Shown here in pieces: positions 21,661 to 31,492 of a DNA stretch of 64,000 bases. The position numbers were made by a program, and so were the translations under genes. The notes beneath the pieces were generated by a model, which worked only from the letters and a program-made list of their open reading frames with translations, was not told the origin of the DNA and did no database searches. Every line of letters begins with the position of its first letter. Positions within the stretch are counted from its first letter, which is position 1. This stretch comes from an uncultured Pseudomonas sp. GTDB taxonomy: Bacteria; Pseudomonadota; Gammaproteobacteria; Pseudomonadales; Pseudomonadaceae. The stretch is taken from NCBI RefSeq assembly GCF_946885955.1, contig NZ_CAMPHI010000014.1, positions 41,742 to 105,741 of the forward strand, written 5' to 3'.

Positions 21661-23154
21661 ATGCAATTTACCGTTCAACACCTCATCGCCCTGCTGCCGC
21701 TGCTGGTCACCAGTGCCACGGTTATCGTGGTGATGCTGGCGATCGCCTGGAAGCGCAATCACACCCTTACCTTCGTCCTGTCGGTGCTGGGTCTCAACCT
21801 GGCCTTGCTGTCGATCCCTGTGGCCCTCACGATCACGCCGCTGCAGGTGACGCCGTTGTTGCTGATGGACAACTTCGCCTACTACTACATGGCGATCGTG
21901 CTTGCCGCCACCCTGGCCTGCGTGACCCTGACCCATGCCTACCTGGGCGAGGCGACCGTCAGCAGCAGCCAATCCGGGCAAAAGGGCTACCCCGGCAACC
22001 GTGAGGAAATGTACCTGCTGATGCTGCTGTCGGCGGCGGGCGGCCTGGTACTGGTCAGTGCTCAGCACCTGGCCGGCCTGTTTATCGGCCTGGAACTGCT
22101 GTCGGTGCCGGTGTACGGCATGGTCGCCTACGCCTTCTTCAACAAGCGCTCGCTGGAAGCCGGTATCAAATACATGGTGCTGTCGGCTGCGGGCAGTGCC
22201 TTTCTGCTGTTCGGTATGGCGCTGCTGTACGCCGAATCGGGCAGCCTGAGCTTCAGTGGAATCGGCGCCAGCCTGGCGACCGGCGGCAGCGGCCTGCTGG
22301 TGCAGATCGGCATCGGCATGATGCTCATCGGCCTGGCCTTCAAGTTATCGCTGGTACCCTTCCACCTGTGGACGCCGGACGTCTACGAAGGCGCCCCGGC
22401 CCCCGTGGCGGCGTTTCTCGCCACCGCCAGCAAGGTGGCGGTATTCGCGGTGCTGCTGCGGCTTTATCAGCTGTCGCCGGCCACCGAGGGCGGCTGGCTG
22501 AACGACCTGCTGAGCGTCATCGCCATCGCCTCGATCCTCTTCGGCAACCTGCTGGCACTGCTGCAAAGCAACCTCAAGCGCCTGCTCGGTTATTCCTCGA
22601 TCGCGCATTTCGGCTACCTGTTGGTGGCCTTGATCGCGAGCAAGGGTCTGGCCGTGGAAGCCGTCGGCGTATACCTGGCCACCTATGTGCTCACCAGCCT
22701 CGGCGCGTTCGGTGTGATAACACTGATGTCCACGCCCTACAGCGGCCGCGATGCCGATGCGCTCTACGAATACCGCGGCCTGTTCTGGCGCCGTCCATAC
22801 CTGACGGCGGTGCTGACCGTGATGATGCTGTCGCTCGCAGGGATTCCACTGACCGCCGGTTTTATCGGCAAGTTCTACGTGGTAGCCGCCGGCGTGCAGG
22901 GCCAGCTCTGGTGGCTGCTCGGCTCGCTGGTGCTGGGCAGCGCCATCGCGGTGTTCTATTACCTGCGGGTGGTGGTGACACTGTTCCTCAACGAGCCCAA
23001 CTTGCGCCGTCACGATGCGCCGTTCAATTGGGGTCAGCGCGCGGGCGGCATCATGCTGCTGTTCGTGGCCCTGCTCGCTTTCTTCCTCGGCGTTTATCCG
23101 CAGCCACTGCTGGATATCGTGCAGCAGGCTGGCCTGGCCACCCTGGTACGCTAG
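21661..23154 (+). CDS. nuoN: NADH-quinone oxidoreductase subunit N
   Basis: A 497-residue third antiporter-like subunit, last gene of the nuo operon. Signatures: [38 protein letters not shown] and the [14 protein letters not shown] helix. AAAGGAAAG precedes the ATG. Immediately downstream is a long perfect stem-loop shared with the convergent permease gene. Confidence 0.97.
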   Translation: MQFTVQHLIALLPLLVTSATVIVVMLAIAWKRNHTLTFVLSVLGLNLALLSIPVALTITPLQVTPLLLMDNFAYYYMAIVLAATLACVTLTHAYLGEATVSSSQSGQKGYPGNREEMYLLMLLSAAGGLVLVSAQHLAGLFIGLELLSVPVYGMVAYAFFNKRSLEAGIKYMVLSAAGSAFLLFGMALLYAESGSLSFSGIGASLATGGSGLLVQIGIGMMLIGLAFKLSLVPFHLWTPDVYEGAPAPVAAFLATASKVAVFAVLLRLYQLSPATEGGWLNDLLSVIAIASILFGNLLALLQSNLKRLLGYSSIAHFGYLLVALIASKGLAVEAVGVYLATYVLTSLGAFGVITLMSTPYSGRDADALYEYRGLFWRRPYLTAVLTVMMLSLAGIPLTAGFIGKFYVVAAGVQGQLWWLLGSLVLGSAIAVFYYLRVVVTLFLNEPNLRRHDAPFNWGQRAGGIMLLFVALLAFFLGVYPQPLLDIVQQAGLATLVR

Positions 23155-23165
23155 GAAACGAGCAT

Positions 23166-23206
23166 AAGAACCCGTGCGACCCAACTCAGTCGCACGGGTT
23201 CTTGTC
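23166..23206. terminator. bidirectional terminator between nuoN and the AI-2E family permease gene
   Basis: A perfect 15-bp stem: bases 23166-23180 (AAGAACCCGTGCGAC) pair with 23189-23203 around an 8-base loop. The A-rich 5' flank and T-rich 3' flank are short, but the position between two convergent stop codons supports two-way termination. Confidence 0.85.
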
Positions 23207-23232
23207 TGAAGCCGAACAGCCGACCAGGCCGC

Positions 23233-24351
23233 TCAGCCGTCCCTCTCGCCCTGAGGCTCAATGCTGGGCAATGCCTGGGAGTTGGTCAGCACCGAGACCG
23301 ACTCCGCTTCGTCATCATGACCGAACATCCCCCAGCAGGAAATGAACAGCGCCGCGATCAGCGGGCCGATAACGAAGCCGTTCAAGCCGAATAGCGATAA
23401 ACCGCCCAGGGTCGAAATCAACACCAGGTAATCCGGTAGCTTGGTGTCCTTGCCGACCAGTATCGGCCGCAGAATGTTATCCACCAAGCCAATTACGCCG
23501 ACACCGTAGAGCGTCAGGATAAGGGCCTGGGTCGGTGCGCCGCTGAATAGAAAATACAGCGCGACGGGTCCCCAGATCAGCCCGGCGCCGACGGCGGGAA
23601 GCAGCGCCAGGAACGTCATCAGCACGCCCCACAGCAGCGCACTGGGGATCCCCAGGATCCAGAAAATCAGCCCACCCAGAACGCCCTGACTGACGGCCAC
23701 CACGATGTTGCCCTTGACGGTCGCCCGCACCACCCTGGTGAACTTACTCAGCAACCGCCGTTTTTGCTCGGTGCCCAAGGGCGTCGCCTGCTTGACCCGT
23801 GCAATCAGTTCCGCACCGTCGCGAATCAGAAAAAACAGCAGATACAGCATTACGAAAAAGCCGATAAGGAACTCGAAGGTGCCCTGCCCGAACACGAACG
23901 CCTTGGTCGCCAGGTAGCGGCTTCCCTGGCGCGCCGAATCAGACAGCGTCTCACGCAGGCTGCCCCAGTCGCCAAGACCGAAGCGATTCAACTGGTGCTG
24001 TACCAAGGGTGGCAAGCCATCCTTGATATCGGCAACGAACTGGCCCAGGTCCAGCTCGCCATTGTCGATGCGGGTATAGATGACGCTGACTTCCTGCACC
24101 AGCAGCCCGGTGATCATGATCACCGGCAAAACCACCAACAGAATGCACAGCGAGGTGGTGGCCAGCGCCGCCAAGGTGCGTCGACCATTCAGGCGCCGCA
24201 ACAGATAATGCTGCAGGGGGGCGAACAGCGTAGCCAGTATGACCGCCCAGAATATGGCGCCGTAGAACGGCCAGAGAATCCAGCCGAAGGCCAGCGATAC
24301 GCCCAGCAGCAAGCCGAGAAAGACCTTCGTTTCAACCTGATCGTTGCTCAT
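23233..24351 (-). CDS. AI-2E family transporter (PerM/YdiK-like permease)
   Basis: A 372-residue polytopic protein of the AI-2E transporter family (PF01594). Two N-terminal helices (FLGLLLGVSLAFGWILWPFY, AIFWAVILATLFAPL), a soluble segment around 75-150 and five C-terminal helices including GVLGGLIFWILGIPSALLWG are visible. The LPAVGAGLIWGPVALYFLFSG stretch and the VGKDTKLPDYLVLISTLGGL stretch are characteristic. The ATG at 24351 (MSNDQVETKV) is chosen; in-frame starts at 24372 and 24450 lack better ribosome binding sites. Despite the name, most members are not proven AI-2 exporters. Confidence 0.85.
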   Translation of the reverse strand: MSNDQVETKVFLGLLLGVSLAFGWILWPFYGAIFWAVILATLFAPLQHYLLRRLNGRRTLAALATTSLCILLVVLPVIMITGLLVQEVSVIYTRIDNGELDLGQFVADIKDGLPPLVQHQLNRFGLGDWGSLRETLSDSARQGSRYLATKAFVFGQGTFEFLIGFFVMLYLLFFLIRDGAELIARVKQATPLGTEQKRRLLSKFTRVVRATVKGNIVVAVSQGVLGGLIFWILGIPSALLWGVLMTFLALLPAVGAGLIWGPVALYFLFSGAPTQALILTLYGVGVIGLVDNILRPILVGKDTKLPDYLVLISTLGGLSLFGLNGFVIGPLIAALFISCWGMFGHDDEAESVSVLTNSQALPSIEPQGERDG

Positions 24352-24617
24352 CTGTTCGCTTGGTGTCCGCATTGGCCAATTACCGTTAGTCCACAGACAA
24401 GCGGGCGAGTGCGAACAAAAAACGCGCATGCAAAGGCGCAACGCCGCCACCTGCCTGCCCGCCGATGACCAGAGTGTCAGCCGGCAAGCGGCTCACCAGG
24501 CCCGATAAGGCTGGTGATCGTCACTATGCTTTTCATCGTTTCGACGCACTATTGCTTAGTTGCGCCGCCTTGCGACCACCACCCGCCTAATGACCTCCAT
24601 AGTTGCTACGCTTGATT
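24352..24617. other. intergenic region between divergent permease and chemoreceptor genes
   Basis: About 270 bases with no convincing gene or stem-loop. It must contain the permease promoter. The chemoreceptor promoter lies at its right end. Confidence 0.5.
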
Positions 24618-24645
24618 CAAGAAAGCTAAAGCGGCGCCGATAGGC
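24618..24645 (+). promoter_or_regulatory. candidate FliA (sigma-28) promoter of the chemoreceptor gene
   Basis: TTCAAG at 24618-24623 and GCCGATAG at 24638-24645 are separated by 14 bases. This fits the pseudomonad FliA consensus (TCAAG, 12-14 bases, GCCGATA) used by flagellar late genes and chemoreceptors. It lies 36 bases upstream of the chemoreceptor ATG. Confidence 0.75.
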
Positions 24646-24680
24646 GCATATAGCCCGCTAGAAAAATAAGGTCATAAAAC

Positions 24681-26825
24681 ATGCCGTTCAGCCGACTCTC
24701 GATCCAACTCAAGATCACCCTGCTCGCGGGCCTGTGTTTGTTGACCATAGTCGCGGTGCTCGTCGGCGCGTCGGTACTGCAAGCCTCTCGCAGCGCCGGC
24801 CTGGTCAAGCAGGTCAGCAGCAAGATGCTCGAGGAGTCGGCGCAATTGCGCATGGAGGCGCGGGCACAGTCCCAGGCGCTGCTCATGCAGCGCTACTTCA
24901 TGGATGCCTATCAATACGGCAAGGGCTCCGCGGAGCAGGTGCTGTTCATCCGCGAACAGGCGCAGAAGCGCTTCCTCGATGCCTTCGATCTGCGCGAAGA
25001 CCTGACCCGGCAGATCCGCAGCGCCCTGGAAGCCAACCGCAGCCTGCTCGGCATCTATGTGGCCTTCGAGCGCGAAGGTCTGGATGGCAAGGACAGCCTG
25101 TTCGGCGACATGCCCGAATTGGGCAGCAACGACAGCGGCCGCTATGCCCTGTATTGGTCACAGGATAAGAGCGGCAAACTCAGCTCGGAAACCATGACCG
25201 AGGCGAACCTCGCCGACACCACCCCAGGGATCAGCGGTGCGCCCTACAACGCCTGGTTCACCTGCCCGATCAAGACCGCTGCGACCTGCCTGCTCGAACC
25301 CTATATCGATGAAGCCGACGGGGTGAAAATCCTCATGACCAGCATTGCCTTCCCGCTGGAAGAGAAAGGCAAAATCATCGGCGTGCTGGGCGTGGATATC
25401 GCCCTCGCCAACATGCAGGACATCAGCATGCAGGCCAATCGCGAGCTTTTCGATGGTCAGGGGCATGTCAGCATCGTCAGCCCGTCCGGCATACTCGCCG
25501 GGCACAGTCGCGACAGCAGCCTGCTCGGCGGCAAGTTGGACAAGGCATTTGCCGACCAATACGGCGAGATGCTCAACCTGATCAACAGCAACCAACCCCA
25601 GGTGCTGCACCATCAGGGCAACCTGCAGGTGCTGACGCCGTTGCTGCCGATCCCCGAATCCAAGCCCTGGGGCGTCCTGATCGAAGTTCCCGAAGATGTA
25701 TTGCTGCGGCCGGCCCTGCAACTCGAAGAGCAACTGGATTCGATGAGCAGCCGCAATACTGCCATCTCCCTTGGCCTAGGCCTGGCGGCCGGAGTAATCG
25801 GCATCCTGCTGATCTGGCTCACCGCGCTCGGCGTGACTCGGCCGATCCTCGGCGTCGCGGCCATGCTGAAGAATATCGCCAGTGGCGAGGGCGACCTGAC
25901 CCGGCGCCTGGATTACGCCAAGCAGGACGAGCTCGGGGAATTGGCGGGCTGGTTCAACCGTTTCCTCGACAAGCTCCAGCCGATCATCGCCGACGTCAAA
26001 CGCAGCGTGCAGGATGCGCGCAACACCGCGGACCAGTCGTCCGAGATCGCCAACCAGACCAGCGCCGGTATGCAGCAGCAGTTCCGCGAGGTCGATCAGG
26101 TCGCTACCGCCTTCCAGGAAATGAGCGCCACCGCCCAGGACGTTGCGCATAACGCTGCCCAGGCCGCCGAAGCCGCGCGTAGCGCCGATAGTGCCACTCG
26201 CGAAGGCCTAAGCGTGATCGACAAGACCACTTCGAGCATCGAGTTGCTGGCCAACGAAATGAACGTGGCGATGCAGGAAGTCGAAGGCCTGGCCACCAGC
26301 AGCGAAAAAATCGGCTCGGTACTCGAAGTGATCCGCTCCATCGCCGAACAAACCAATCTGCTCGCACTCAACGCGGCCATCGAGGCGGCGCGCGCGGGCG
26401 AGGCCGGCCGTGGCTTCGCCGTGGTCGCCGATGAAGTGCGTAACCTGGCCAAACGCACCCAGGACTCGGTGGAGGAAATCCGCCAGGTGATCGAAGGTTT
26501 GCAGAACGGCACCCGCGAGGTGGTCAGCACCATGCACAGCAGCCATCGCCAGGCGCAGGGCAGCGTCGACCAGGTCGAACTCGCCGTAGCCGCGCTGCAA
26601 CGTATCAGCCAGGCGGTCAGCGTGATCACCGACATGAACATGCAGATCGCCAGCGCCGCCGAAGAGCAGAGCTCGGTCGCCGAGGAAATCAACCGCAATG
26701 TCGCCTCGATTCGCGACGTCACCGAATCCATCTCCAGCAAGGCCGACGAATCGGCGCAGGTCACCCAGAATCTCAACAGCCTGGCCAACCACCAACAAGG
26801 CCTAATGGATCAATTCCGCGTATAA
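24681..26825 (+). CDS. methyl-accepting chemotaxis protein with large dCache-type sensor (TlpQ-like)
   Basis: A 714-residue transmembrane chemoreceptor. TM1 is about residues 10-33 ([20 protein letters not shown]), the periplasmic ligand domain about 34-355 is long enough for a double Cache, and TM2 is about 362-385. A HAMP domain follows ([20 protein letters not shown]). The cytoplasmic hairpin tip is the invariant [19 protein letters not shown] with [19 protein letters not shown]. There is no C-terminal CheR-binding pentapeptide. Length and position near nuo and a bqsRS-like operon suggest the polyamine/histamine receptor TlpQ (PA2654), but ligand identity is inferred. A FliA-type promoter precedes it. 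Confidence 0.93.
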   Translation: MPFSRLSIQLKITLLAGLCLLTIVAVLVGASVLQASRSAGLVKQVSSKMLEESAQLRMEARAQSQALLMQRYFMDAYQYGKGSAEQVLFIREQAQKRFLDAFDLREDLTRQIRSALEANRSLLGIYVAFEREGLDGKDSLFGDMPELGSNDSGRYALYWSQDKSGKLSSETMTEANLADTTPGISGAPYNAWFTCPIKTAATCLLEPYIDEADGVKILMTSIAFPLEEKGKIIGVLGVDIALANMQDISMQANRELFDGQGHVSIVSPSGILAGHSRDSSLLGGKLDKAFADQYGEMLNLINSNQPQVLHHQGNLQVLTPLLPIPESKPWGVLIEVPEDVLLRPALQLEEQLDSMSSRNTAISLGLGLAAGVIGILLIWLTALGVTRPILGVAAMLKNIASGEGDLTRRLDYAKQDELGELAGWFNRFLDKLQPIIADVKRSVQDARNTADQSSEIANQTSAGMQQQFREVDQVATAFQEMSATAQDVAHNAAQAAEAARSADSATREGLSVIDKTTSSIELLANEMNVAMQEVEGLATSSEKIGSVLEVIRSIAEQTNLLALNAAIEAARAGEAGRGFAVVADEVRNLAKRTQDSVEEIRQVIEGLQNGTREVVSTMHSSHRQAQGSVDQVELAVAALQRISQAVSVITDMNMQIASAAEEQSSVAEEINRNVASIRDVTESISSKADESAQVTQNLNSLANHQQGLMDQFRV

Positions 26826-26906
26826 CAGCCCTCTCCAGTGCCCGATCGGCGTCCGCTCGCTTGCGTGTCGGCCGGTCTGGCGCGCGTTCAGTTCAGGAAA
26901 TAGAGC

Positions 26907-27503
26907 ATGCTCAATATCGCCCTGGTGGCCGGTTCCGGTCGCAGCAACAGTCAATCCGGCAAAGTCGCGCGTTTTCTGCGCCAGCGTTTGATTCAACTCG
27001 GACAAACCAGCGAGGAGTCGAGCAGCCTCATCGACCTGGGCCTGGCCCCGTTGCCCCTGTGGCCATCCGAGGATGCGGGCCCCTGGAGCCTGTATAGCCA
27101 GCAATTGAAAGACGCCGACGCGCTGGTGATAGTCGCCCCAGAGTGGAATGGCATGGCCTGCCCGGCGATCAAGAATTTCTTCATCTATGCCAGTAAAGCC
27201 GAGTTGGCGCACAAGCCCGGCCTGCTGGTCGGCGTTTCTTCGGGCATCGGCGGCGCCTACCCGATCAGCGAACTGCGTGCCTCCAGCTATAAAAACTGTC
27301 GCTTGTGCTACCTGCCCGAACATTTGATCGTGCGCCAGGTCGAGCAGCGCCTGAACATGCCGCAAGCGGCCAGCGAAGAGGACCAGCGCCTGCGTGCACG
27401 GATCGATTACGCGCTGGATATTCTGGCGAAATATGCAACCGCGCTAATACCGGTGCGCGAAGCCATCGATATGAGCAATGCGGCATTTGCCAATGGGATG
27501 TAA
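26907..27503 (+). CDS. NADPH-dependent FMN reductase-like flavoprotein
   Basis: A 198-residue flavodoxin-fold protein of the NADPH-dependent FMN reductase family (PF03358). The N-terminal strand-loop IALVAGSGRSNSQSGKVARF binds the FMN phosphate, and APEWNGMACPAIKNFFIY is the conserved loop near the isoalloxazine ring. The gene has GGAAATAG before its ATG. It ends 24 bases from the convergent sensor kinase gene. Physiological substrate unknown; it could serve as a quinone or metal reductase. Confidence 0.85.
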   Translation: MLNIALVAGSGRSNSQSGKVARFLRQRLIQLGQTSEESSSLIDLGLAPLPLWPSEDAGPWSLYSQQLKDADALVIVAPEWNGMACPAIKNFFIYASKAELAHKPGLLVGVSSGIGGAYPISELRASSYKNCRLCYLPEHLIVRQVEQRLNMPQAASEEDQRLRARIDYALDILAKYATALIPVREAIDMSNAAFANGM

Positions 27504-27527
27504 GGCAAGCGGCCGACCCGGCGAGCT

Positions 27528-28889
27528 TTAAGAACTGAGCCGCGAACTGGAGGACACGGGATCGCCTCTCGGCAAGGCCCGCAAGGGTAGCTCGATGCGC
27601 ACGCACAGGCCGCCCAGTTCGCTATCGAGCAATGCCAGGCGGCCGGTCCAGGCGTCGACGATATCGCGCACGATGCCCAGGCCCAAGCCGTGGCCGGCGA
27701 CCTGCTCGTCGAGGCGTGCGCCGCGGCTCAGCACCGTTTCTCGCTGCCCCATGGGGATACCCGCGCCGTCGTCATCGATAGTCAGCACATAAGCGCTGTC
27801 GCTACGCTCGATATGCAGGCACACCTCGCTGTGCGCCCACTTGCAGGCGTTGTCCAGCAAGTTGCCGAGCAACTCCAATAGATCCTCACGATCCCATGGC
27901 AGGCGCAAGCCCGGCGCGGCGTGCCAGTGCATCTGCAGTTCGCGGCCATGAATCACGGCCAAGGTGGAGAACAGGCTCGGCAACTCTTCGGCACAGACGA
28001 AATGCGCTCCCGGCGACGCCTCGCCCGCCAGGCGCGCCCGCCCGAGCTCCCGGGCCAAACGCTGCTCGATCTGCTGCAACTGCTCGATAAGGCTCGCGCG
28101 CAGCGCGGGATGGCGCTCGAACGCCTCCCTTGAGGCCAGGCCGAACAATACCGCCAGCGGCGTTTTCAGGGCATGGCCGAGATTGCCCAGCGCATGGCGC
28201 GAGCGCTTCAGGGCATCTTCGGTGTGGGCCTGGAGGTGATTGATTTCCCCCACCAACGCCGTCAGCTCTTCCGGTACCCGGGTATCCAGTGTCTCGCGCT
28301 GGCCTTGCTGCAACTGCTCGACCTGCTGCCGCACCAGCTCCAAAGGGCGCAACGCGCGGCGCACCGTCAGGCGCTGCAGCAGCAGGAGCAACGCCAGCGC
28401 GGCCAGGCCAACCCCCAGGGCGACATGCTGCGCGCGACGAAAACTTTGCAGAATTGGGGTGTAATCCCTGGCCACATGAATCGACAGCGGCTGGGCGAAG
28501 CGCTGGAAGTCCGCACGATAGGTCAGCAATAACTGCCCCTGGGGACCGTCGGCCAACTGCGTTTGCAGGCCGGGTTCGGCGGCCATGGAAAGCTCCCGAT
28601 CCCACAGAGAGCGCGAGCGCCAGGTTTTATCGGCAAAATCGATACGAAAATACTGCCCCGAATAAGGCCGTTGATAGGCCGCACTGAGCCGACGCTCATC
28701 CAGTTGTACGCCGTCCGGCCCACGCACCAGGGCCGCGAGCAGGGTTTGTGCGTCGTCCTTGAGTCCGGCCTGCAGATAGCGGCGCAAGCTGTCGTCGAAC
28801 AGCCACAGACTGCTTTGCGCGAACAACAGGCCGACCACCACCAGCACGCCGATCAGCCCGAGACTCAAGCGCCGTTGAATCGATTTCAA
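27528..28889 (-). CDS. bqsS: sensor histidine kinase, BqsS/CarS-like
   Basis: A 453-residue two-component sensor kinase. TM1 is about residues 8-28 ([20 protein letters not shown]), a periplasmic domain of about 120 residues follows, then TM2 ([19 protein letters not shown]). The phospho-acceptor His is in [12 protein letters not shown]; the ATPase boxes are [20 protein letters not shown] and [13 protein letters not shown]. The likely start is a TTG at 28889 overlapping the response regulator stop, because no ATG lies nearby and the longer frame runs through that gene. Order and neighbours match the Fe(II)/Ca-responsive BqsRS (CarRS) system of P. aeruginosa. The RExxE iron motif reported for BqsS is not seen exactly; the nearest is DRELSMAAE. 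Confidence 0.85.
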   Translation of the reverse strand: MKSIQRRLSLGLIGVLVVVGLLFAQSSLWLFDDSLRRYLQAGLKDDAQTLLAALVRGPDGVQLDERRLSAAYQRPYSGQYFRIDFADKTWRSRSLWDRELSMAAEPGLQTQLADGPQGQLLLTYRADFQRFAQPLSIHVARDYTPILQSFRRAQHVALGVGLAALALLLLLQRLTVRRALRPLELVRQQVEQLQQGQRETLDTRVPEELTALVGEINHLQAHTEDALKRSRHALGNLGHALKTPLAVLFGLASREAFERHPALRASLIEQLQQIEQRLARELGRARLAGEASPGAHFVCAEELPSLFSTLAVIHGRELQMHWHAAPGLRLPWDREDLLELLGNLLDNACKWAHSEVCLHIERSDSAYVLTIDDDGAGIPMGQRETVLSRGARLDEQVAGHGLGLGIVRDIVDAWTGRLALLDSELGGLCVRIELPLRALPRGDPVSSSSRLSS

Positions 28890-29554
28890 GCGGAGCCTCC
28901 GCCAAGCCGATAGCCCTGCCCGCGCCGGGTCTCGATCACCTCGCGTCCCAGCTTGCGGCGCAGATGATTGACATGCACCTCGATGACATTCGAATCGCGC
29001 TCGCTTTCGCCATCGTACAGGTGTTCGGCCAAATGGCTTTTCGACAGAAGCTGCCCGGCATGCAGCATGAAATAGCGCAGCAGACGAAACTCGGCCGCGG
29101 TCAGTTCGATCTCCTCGTCGCCCCGGCTGACGCACTGACGCCCCTCATCCAGTTGTAAACCGGCGGCTTGCAGTTGCCTGTGGTTGGCCAGCCCGTGGGC
29201 GCGGCGTAATAACGACTGGATACGCAGTTGCAGCTCTTCCGGGTGGAAGGGTTTGCTCAGGTAATCGTCAGCCCCGGCCTTGAGTCCTTCGATGCGCTCG
29301 GCCCATGAGCCGCGCGCGGTGAGAATCAGCACCGGCGCGCTCATGCCGCCCGCACGCCACTCCCGCAACACCTCGAGCCCCGGTTTGCCGGGCAGGCCGA
29401 GGTCGAGAACGATCAGGTCATACGGCTCGCAAGCGCCCTGAAAGGCGGCGTCGCGGCCATCCGCCAGCCAGTCCACCGCATAGCCTTGACGGGCCAGGCC
29501 GACGAGCAGTTCATCGGCCAGAGGCACATGGTCTTCTACCAGCAACAGGCGCAT
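28886..29554 (-). CDS. bqsR: OmpR-family response regulator, BqsR/CarR-like
   Basis: A 222-residue regulator with receiver domain (1-120: acidic pair ED near residue 7, phospho-Asp in [11 protein letters not shown], switch Thr in ILTARGS, Lys in YLSKPF) and a winged-helix DNA-binding domain (about 125-220: [20 protein letters not shown], then GYRLGG). Its ATG abuts the stop of the second PepSY gene and its stop overlaps the kinase start, so all four genes form one operon. A near-match to the BqsR box lies upstream of the operon. Confidence 0.9.
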   Translation of the reverse strand: MRLLLVEDHVPLADELLVGLARQGYAVDWLADGRDAAFQGACEPYDLIVLDLGLPGKPGLEVLREWRAGGMSAPVLILTARGSWAERIEGLKAGADDYLSKPFHPEELQLRIQSLLRRAHGLANHRQLQAAGLQLDEGRQCVSRGDEEIELTAAEFRLLRYFMLHAGQLLSKSHLAEHLYDGESERDSNVIEVHVNHLRRKLGREVIETRRGQGYRLGGGSA

Positions 29555-29872
29555 TCAGTCGTCCACCTCGTCCTTGAGTAGTTCGGCGCTGCGGGCGTCC
29601 AGCTCCAACTCGCGGACGACGCCTTGCGCCGTCACCAGCTCTACCTCATAGACCAGAACGCCCTGCTCTTCTTCCAGTTCGACTTCCAGCAGAACGGCTC
29701 CGGGATAGTGCTTCAGCGCCACGACCAGCATCTGTTCGAGGGGCAGAATCGCCCCCTCGCGACGCAGGCGCAGCGCCTCATCCTGATCCAGGTCGCGGGC
29801 GCTGCTGGCAAACGCCAGCATGACCAATGACAGTGCCAGGAGAGGGCGATAAGCCAAAGCCGTTGTTCGCAT
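29555..29872 (-). CDS. exported PepSY-domain protein (second of tandem pair)
   Basis: A 105-residue protein with a signal peptide (LLALSLVMLAFASSARD, cleavage near residue 26) followed by one PepSY domain (DEALRLRREGAILPLEQML, then VYEVELVTAQGVVRELELDA). PepSY domains sit in the periplasm and are thought to modulate or inhibit partner proteins; small exported ones often accompany two-component systems. The ATG at 29872 overlaps the stop of the first PepSY gene by one base. The C-terminus is acidic (LLKDEVDD). Confidence 0.85.
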   Translation of the reverse strand: MRTTALAYRPLLALSLVMLAFASSARDLDQDEALRLRREGAILPLEQMLVVALKHYPGAVLLEVELEEEQGVLVYEVELVTAQGVVRELELDARSAELLKDEVDD

Positions 29873-30180
29873 TAACTGTCCTGTTGATTCTTGAGTACCT
29901 GGCCATTGCTGGCATCCAGTTCGATATCCCACTGCACACCCTTGGCGTCGCGTATTTCGACCTGATAAACATAGCGGCCGTATTCTTCTTCCAACTCGGT
30001 TTCTTCGATCTTGCCGCCGGAGTGCTGCGCCAGGGCGGCGGCATTGAGTTTTTCGAACGACTGGATAGTACCCGCGTCGCGCAATTTAAGCGCTTCGTCC
30101 GGGCCGAGATCGCGAGCCTGGGCGAGCCCGGCGGTGAGTGTCAGGGCAGCGGCGGCGAATAATGCAGTAAAGGCTTTCAT
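29872..30180 (-). CDS. exported PepSY-domain protein (first of tandem pair)
   Basis: A 102-residue protein with a Sec signal peptide (MKAFTALFAAAALTLTAGLA, cleavage after AQA) and a PepSY domain (DEALKLRDAGTIQSFEKLNA, then VYQVEIRDAKGVQWDIELDA). It resembles its neighbour and probably arose by duplication. AAGGAG lies 8 bases before the ATG at 30180. It is the first gene of the PepSY-PepSY-regulator-kinase operon and may be the target that is induced and then feeds back on the kinase; that role is inference. Confidence 0.87.
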   Translation of the reverse strand: MKAFTALFAAAALTLTAGLAQARDLGPDEALKLRDAGTIQSFEKLNAAALAQHSGGKIEETELEEEYGRYVYQVEIRDAKGVQWDIELDASNGQVLKNQQDS

Positions 30181-30233
30181 GTTCAATCTCCTTGAAGGAT
30201 TTGCTTTCGACGGGTTCAAGGTACCGCGCCGGA

Positions 30234-30250
30234 CTTAATTCAAGCTGAAT
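30234..30250 (-). promoter_or_regulatory. candidate BqsR box upstream of the PepSY-bqsRS operon
   Basis: Reading the minus strand, TTCAG, six bases, then TTAAG form a tandem direct repeat. The published BqsR site is TTAAG-N6-TTAAG, so this differs by one base. It lies 54-70 bases upstream of the first PepSY ATG, suitable for autoregulation. Confidence 0.6.
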
Positions 30251-30298
30251 CGAACCGCCACAAGGATTGACTGCACATCATTCACCGCCTGAAGTCGC

Positions 30299-30329
30299 TT
30301 GGCCTGCGGGGCGATGGCCCCTCTATAAT
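30299..30329 (+). promoter_or_regulatory. candidate sigma-70 promoter of the patatin-like gene
   Basis: A perfect TATAAT at 30324-30329 with TTGGCC at 30299-30304 (19-base spacer), 27 bases upstream of the ATG at 30356. Confidence 0.55.
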
Positions 30330-30355
30330 CGCTACCTTGCGCGATGGAGACCAGC

Positions 30356-31435
30356 ATGAGTGCGATTCTGATCAAAGCCCCGGCCCTGACAATCAAGGCC
30401 GGATCACGAGCCATGGCGCGGATACGCGAACGCGGTTTGCTGCCGGCCGACGTGGGTACGCTGCCGGGCGCCGCCGGTGGCCCCAAAGCGCTCGGCATCC
30501 AGGGCCTGGATCTGGCGCTGTTCGGCGACTGGCTGACGCGCGCGCCACGGGAGCGCTCGCTGATCGGCGCCTCCATCGGTTCCTGGCGCTTCGCCAGCGC
30601 CTGCCTGCCGGATGCGGCGGCCGGCATTCGCCGCCTCGGCGAGCTGTATACCGAACAGCGCTTCGCCAAAGGCGTGAGCATGGCCGAGGTGTCGCGCAGT
30701 TGCCGCTCGATGCTCGAACAACTGCTGGAGGACCAGGACGAGCAGGTGCTGAGCAATGCGCATTACCGCCTGAATATCGTCGTGGTGAAAAGCCATGGCC
30801 TGCTCCAACACGATCACCGCGGCGCCCTGGGGCTCGGGTTGTCTTCGGTGATCGGCAGCAACCTGTTGGGCCGCTCGCGCCTGGCCCGGCACTTCGAACG
30901 GGTAATCCTGCATGACGCACGCCTGCCGCCACCACTGGGGGTGCTGAACGATTTCCCCTCGCGCTACCTGACCCTGGATGCGCAGAACCTGCGCCATGCC
31001 TTGCTCGCTTCGGGTTCTATTCCGATGGTCATGCAAGGCGTGCGCGACATTCCCGGCGCGGGCCCTGGCACCTACCGCGATGGCGGGCTGCTCGATTACC
31101 ATCTCGACTTGCCCTACAGCGGCGACGATATCGTGCTCTACCCGCATTTCACCGACCGAGTGATTCCCGGCTGGTTCGATAAAGGCATGCCCTGGCGACG
31201 GGGCGACGCCACGCGTTTACAGGATGTCGTGCTGCTGGCCCCCTCGAGCGAATATCTGGCGCGTTTGCCCCACGGCAAACTGCCCGACCGCAAGGATTTC
31301 AGCCGCTATCTCGGCGACGACGTTGGCCGCGAGCGCTATTGGCGCACAGCCATGGACGAGAGCCGGCGGCTCGGCGATGAGTTTCTCGAACTGGTTGGAA
31401 ACGGCCATTTCGCCGAGCGCATGCAAGCGCTCTAA
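30356..31435 (+). CDS. patatin-like phospholipase domain protein
   Basis: A 359-residue protein with the hallmarks of a patatin-type Ser-Asp dyad acyl hydrolase: the glycine-rich LPGAAGGPKALGIQGLD near the start as oxyanion loop, the nucleophile elbow GASIGSWRF and the DGG motif in YRDGGLLDYHLDLPY. No signal peptide is seen, so it is probably cytosolic or secreted by a non-classical route. GGAGA lies 6 bases before the ATG at 30356; an upstream in-frame ATG at 30344 is less well placed. It is divergent from the PepSY operon and followed by an alpha/beta hydrolase gene. Lipid substrate unknown. Confidence 0.82.
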   Translation: MSAILIKAPALTIKAGSRAMARIRERGLLPADVGTLPGAAGGPKALGIQGLDLALFGDWLTRAPRERSLIGASIGSWRFASACLPDAAAGIRRLGELYTEQRFAKGVSMAEVSRSCRSMLEQLLEDQDEQVLSNAHYRLNIVVVKSHGLLQHDHRGALGLGLSSVIGSNLLGRSRLARHFERVILHDARLPPPLGVLNDFPSRYLTLDAQNLRHALLASGSIPMVMQGVRDIPGAGPGTYRDGGLLDYHLDLPYSGDDIVLYPHFTDRVIPGWFDKGMPWRRGDATRLQDVVLLAPSSEYLARLPHGKLPDRKDFSRYLGDDVGRERYWRTAMDESRRLGDEFLELVGNGHFAERMQAL

Positions 31436-31492
31436 CCTGACGGCCAGCGATGCCAGCCCGGAACCGGGGATAAACGCACCAGGGAAGACCAG

